Source: Rhodospirillales bacterium (GTDB lineage Bacteria; Pseudomonadota; Alphaproteobacteria; Reyranellales; Reyranellaceae). Taken from it: a DNA stretch of 64,000 bases. Of the stretch, positions 61,924 through 64,000 are shown in pieces. The stretch lies in contig CP064988.1 in NCBI GenBank assembly GCA_016699855.1, forward strand, positions 3,810,501 to 3,874,500, in the 5' to 3' direction. The notes below the pieces were generated by a model. The model saw nothing but the letters and a program-made list of their open reading frames with translations. It was not told the DNA's origin and did no database searches. Position 1 is the first letter of the stretch, and each line of letters opens with the position of its first letter. The translations under genes were made by a program, and so were the position numbers.

Positions 61924-62704
61924 CCGCGGTCTCGGTCGACGGCGTCGAGATTCCGAGGCGGCGATCGCGCGCGAGACCCAGCACCATCCCGACGTGTCGG
62001 TCGACGCCGCGCGCGGATCGGCGGCGCGGGCTCTGGTGGTGCGCGCGCTGCTGCTTCGCGAGGCCGCGCGCCGCGGCCTGACCGGCGCGGCGGCGGTCGA
62101 GTCCGATCCCGACGGCGACGACGCGGCGATCGCGGCCCTGTTGTCGGAGGCCGTCGCCGTGCCTGAGCCCGACGACGCGACGTGCCGCCGCTACTGGGCC
62201 AACAACCGCGCCCGCTACCGGAGTCCCGACCTCGTCGAGGCGGCGCACATCCTGCTGATGGCGGCGCCCGACGACGCGGACGCCCGCGTCCGCGCCAAGG
62301 CGGCGGCGCAAGAGCTGATCGCTACGCTGGCGGCGCGACCGGAGCTGTTCCCGGCGCTGGCGGCGGAGCGTTCCGCGTGCCCCTCGAAGAGCGACGGCGG
62401 CCGTCTCGGCCAGGTCGCGCGCGGCGACACCGTCGACGAGTTGGAGACGTTCCTGTTCAATCTCGACGCGCCGGGGCTCTGCCCCGTGCCCGTGCCGACG
62501 CGCTACGGCTATCACGTCGTGCGCGTCGACCACATCGCGCGCGGGCGCGAGCTGCCGTACGACGCGATGGCCGGCGCGATCGCCGAGGAGCTGCGCACGC
62601 GGTCGTGGACGCGCGGCGTCGCCCAGTATATCCGCCTGCTGGCCGGAGCGGCCCGTATCGAGGGGGTCGATCTTCCCGCCGCCAGCTCGCCGCTGGTCCA
62701 GTGA
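61920..62704 (+). CDS. PpiC/parvulin-type peptidyl-prolyl isomerase of the nar operon, apparent frameshift
   Basis: About 261 residues when one base is restored. The ATG overlaps the narI stop; the first 12 codons read SVDGVEIP, then the frame slips near 61953-61957, where adding one G gives EAAIARETQHHPD and joins the long frame from 61994 onward. That frame holds ALVVRALLLREAARRGL, then a parvulin domain (VEAAHILLMAAP, FPALAAERSACPSKSDGGRLG, PTRYGYHVVRVDHI). Parvulins at this position occur in several proteobacterial nar operons and may aid NarI or NarG folding. Without repair, translation could only begin at an internal start such as 61994. Confidence 0.82.
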
Positions 62705-62711
62705 GAGGTCG

Positions 62712-63275
62712 ATGGACGCCCGCGCCGATGGAGGCGCCCCGGAGGCGGCCCGCGGTGGCGCGATCGAGGCGCTGGACGCCGCGCTCCTCGACGAGCCGCT
62801 CGACTACCACGACGCCGAGCACTACCGCCTGCTGGCGGTGCTCAACTTGCTGGAGAACATCGCCGGCGGCGGCGGGGCCGGCGCGTGGCGGCGGCTGGCG
62901 CGCGCCGTGGTCGCCTATCTGCGGACGGATCTCGCGCGCCACGTCGCCGACGAGGAGGACCTGGTCGCGATCCTGATCGACGCTCCCGGCGTCGACGCCG
63001 CGGCGAGAGGCCTGATCGAGTCGCTACGGCGCGGCCACGCCGACGTCCTGGCGGCCGCCGGGCGGCTGGCGCGCGCGCTGGAGGCGCGCCTTCACGTCGA
63101 CGCGGCCGATGCCCGCGAGGAGGTCGCGCGCGCGGCCGGGGCGTTCATCACCGCGCAGCGCGCGCGCCTCGCGCTCAAGGGCGATCTGTTGATGCCGGTC
63201 GCCCGCGCGCGGCTCGGTGCGCGGCAACGCCGGCGCCTCGCCCGCCGCATGGCCGGTCGGCGCGCGGCCCGTTGA
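62712..63275 (+). CDS. Hemerythrin-like HHE domain protein of the nar operon
   Basis: A 187-residue helical protein. DYHDAEHYRLLAVLNLLE, YLRTDLARHVADEEDLVAIL and RRGHADVLAAAGRL follow the HHE cation-binding pattern, so it may bind a di-iron site or sense oxygen or NO; the C-terminal ALKGDLLMPVARARL supports the family. It starts 7 bp after the parvulin gene, so it is operonic, the last gene of the nar unit. Such hemerythrin-like proteins are seen at the end of other nar clusters. Exact role unknown. Confidence 0.7.
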   Translation: MDARADGGAPEAARGGAIEALDAALLDEPLDYHDAEHYRLLAVLNLLENIAGGGGAGAWRRLARAVVAYLRTDLARHVADEEDLVAILIDAPGVDAAARGLIESLRRGHADVLAAAGRLARALEARLHVDAADAREEVARAAGAFITAQRARLALKGDLLMPVARARLGARQRRRLARRMAGRRAAR

Positions 63276-63314
63276 AGGGCCTGTCCGGCGCCGGCCGGAT
63301 GGGCGGCGCGACGC

Positions 63315-63389
63315 ACGTGCGTGGCGAAGGAGTAAGGGTGCGGATTCTAATTCCGCCACTCCCTCATCCGAATTCAGACGCCCCGGCCA
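63315..63389 (+). pseudogene. Degenerate tRNA-Gln copy
   Basis: Aligned without gaps to the tRNA-Gln at 51110, 56 of 75 positions agree, including the terminal GCCA, and the 14 bp before each copy (GGGCGGCGCGACGC) are identical. The acceptor stem is broken (only 4 of 7 pairs), the D and T stems are damaged and the anticodon position reads CTA. It cannot fold into a functional tRNA. It marks the downstream edge of the nar locus. Confidence 0.8.
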
Positions 63390-63419
63390 ATCGCTACACG
63401 TGCCGCTATGGCGACCGCG

Positions 63420-63878
63420 TCACTCCAAGGGATAGTCCCGTATTCTGTGACCGTTACATCTGAGCGCCGTTGCGATCGAGCCGTGGAAGCTCGCGCAGGT
63501 TCGGTCAAGCGCATCAAGCGTCGGACGGGTAAATGCGCCTCGCCGAATATATCGGACAGTCAAGACGTCCATCTCCATCATGAGCTTGACTACTTCGTGA
63601 TCTTCATTGTCAAAGCACAGCCCTCGTTCTCGTGCGTCGGCCGCCAAGCGGTTGACGTTGTGACCGTAGTCGCGTCGAAGCGCCATCACGGAAACGTCGC
63701 GAGAGCGAAGAAACGCTTTCAAATATAGCTCGATGGCGTGACAGTACAGGAACCATGCCGGGTCCTCGGGATGAGTTGCCTTCGCCGGATGCGCACGCAG
63801 CGTCGCGGCTGATCGCCAGTAGGAATGGGCGAAATTGAAGAGTCCAACCGCCGTTGTTCGATCATCGTCGTCCGGCAT
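63420..63878 (-). CDS. HEPN-like domain protein of unknown function
   Basis: A 152-residue protein from ATG 63878 (a longer frame to 63995 is possible). WFLYCHAIELYLKAFLRSRDV followed by RRDYGHNVNRLAADARERGL resembles HEPN-domain helices (long alpha-helical pair with an H-N spacing in GHNVNRL). HEPN proteins are often RNases or toxins paired with nucleotidyltransferase antitoxins; no partner is visible before the window ends. GC content is visibly lower (roughly half) than in the preceding operon, suggesting foreign origin. The function is not assigned. Confidence 0.55.
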   Translation of the reverse strand: MPDDDDRTTAVGLFNFAHSYWRSAATLRAHPAKATHPEDPAWFLYCHAIELYLKAFLRSRDVSVMALRRDYGHNVNRLAADARERGLCFDNEDHEVVKLMMEMDVLTVRYIRRGAFTRPTLDALDRTCASFHGSIATALRCNGHRIRDYPLE

Positions 63879-64000
63879 TGCGCTGTCCTGCCACATTGCG
63901 AACAACGACCATTGTACGTGCGATGACGTATTCGATAAAGTTCGCTCGTAAGTGCGGGGCGGACGTGCGCACTGTGGATAGAATCGTCTGGCCAAGATCT

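Noticed and set aside
63315..63389. A functional tRNA with anticodon CTA (amber suppressor)
   Set aside because: Only 4 of 7 acceptor pairs remain, and the D and T stems are broken, so it cannot form a stable cloverleaf. It is a relic of tRNA-Gln.
1..64000. CRISPR array, prophage or transposase genes
   Set aside because: I saw no regularly spaced repeats, and no transposase, integrase or phage structural protein among the translated frames.

Overview
The window is 64 kb of very GC-rich DNA (about 70% by eye) with tightly packed genes. Gene content points to an alphaproteobacterium: ornithine decarboxylase next to homospermidine synthase, a Caulobacter-like sphingolipid set, a ugp/glp glycerol-phosphate block and a narKGHJI operon. 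I cannot name the genus. All function calls rest on reading motifs by eye; no database search was run.

Region 1 (1-18.2 kb) is the most interesting. It starts with a truncated acyl-AMP/CoA ligase, then a CerR-like reductase, an acyl carrier protein and a serine palmitoyltransferase-like enzyme, closed by a clear terminator. After two unrelated minus-strand genes (FMN reductase, DapA-like) come two divergent arms. The minus arm has a Tam41-like nucleotidyltransferase coupled to a CDP-alcohol phosphotransferase. The plus arm is an 11-gene run: metallophosphoesterase, HIT protein, LptF/LptG-like permeases, a second CDP-alcohol phosphotransferase, a small exported protein, a fatty acid/sphingoid hydroxylase, a bCerS-like GNAT acyltransferase, a MobA-like nucleotidyltransferase, an HpcH-type aldolase and a second GNAT. 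A LicC/RfbA-like nucleotidyltransferase lies just beyond. Together this reads as ceramide synthesis plus phospho-headgroup attachment plus a dedicated export bridge.

Region 2 (18.3-28.2 kb) is mixed: MFS exporter, polyamine pair (odc-hss) behind a structured 446-bp leader, nitroreductase, TauE-like exporter, ECF sigma/anti-sigma pair, Na+/H+ antiporter and an SDR.

Region 3 (28.3-38.4 kb) is a glycerophosphodiester/glycerol block: GDPD, ugpB-A-E-C, an EEP-family hydrolase, glpD, glpK and an IclR regulator with a perfect palindromic operator candidate.

Region 4 (38.4-51.2 kb) is accessory metabolism: TauD-like dioxygenase, Ca2+/H+ antiporter, CHAD-CobW pair, flavin reductase, enoyl-CoA hydratase family protein, AtzG-like/amidase pair, an orphan molybdenum hydroxylase large subunit, TcuA/TcuB and tRNA-Gln.

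Region 5 (51.4-63.3 kb) is a nitrate respiration locus: a Crp/Fnr regulator without FNR cysteines, three FNR-type boxes, fused NarK, NarGHJI, a parvulin and a hemerythrin-like protein. It is bracketed by the intact tRNA-Gln and a decayed full-length copy of it at 63.3 kb. A lower-GC HEPN-like gene follows.

Four genes (Tam41-like, ugpC, tauD-like, parvulin) each carry one apparent single-base deletion. This pattern suggests assembly errors more than true decay.
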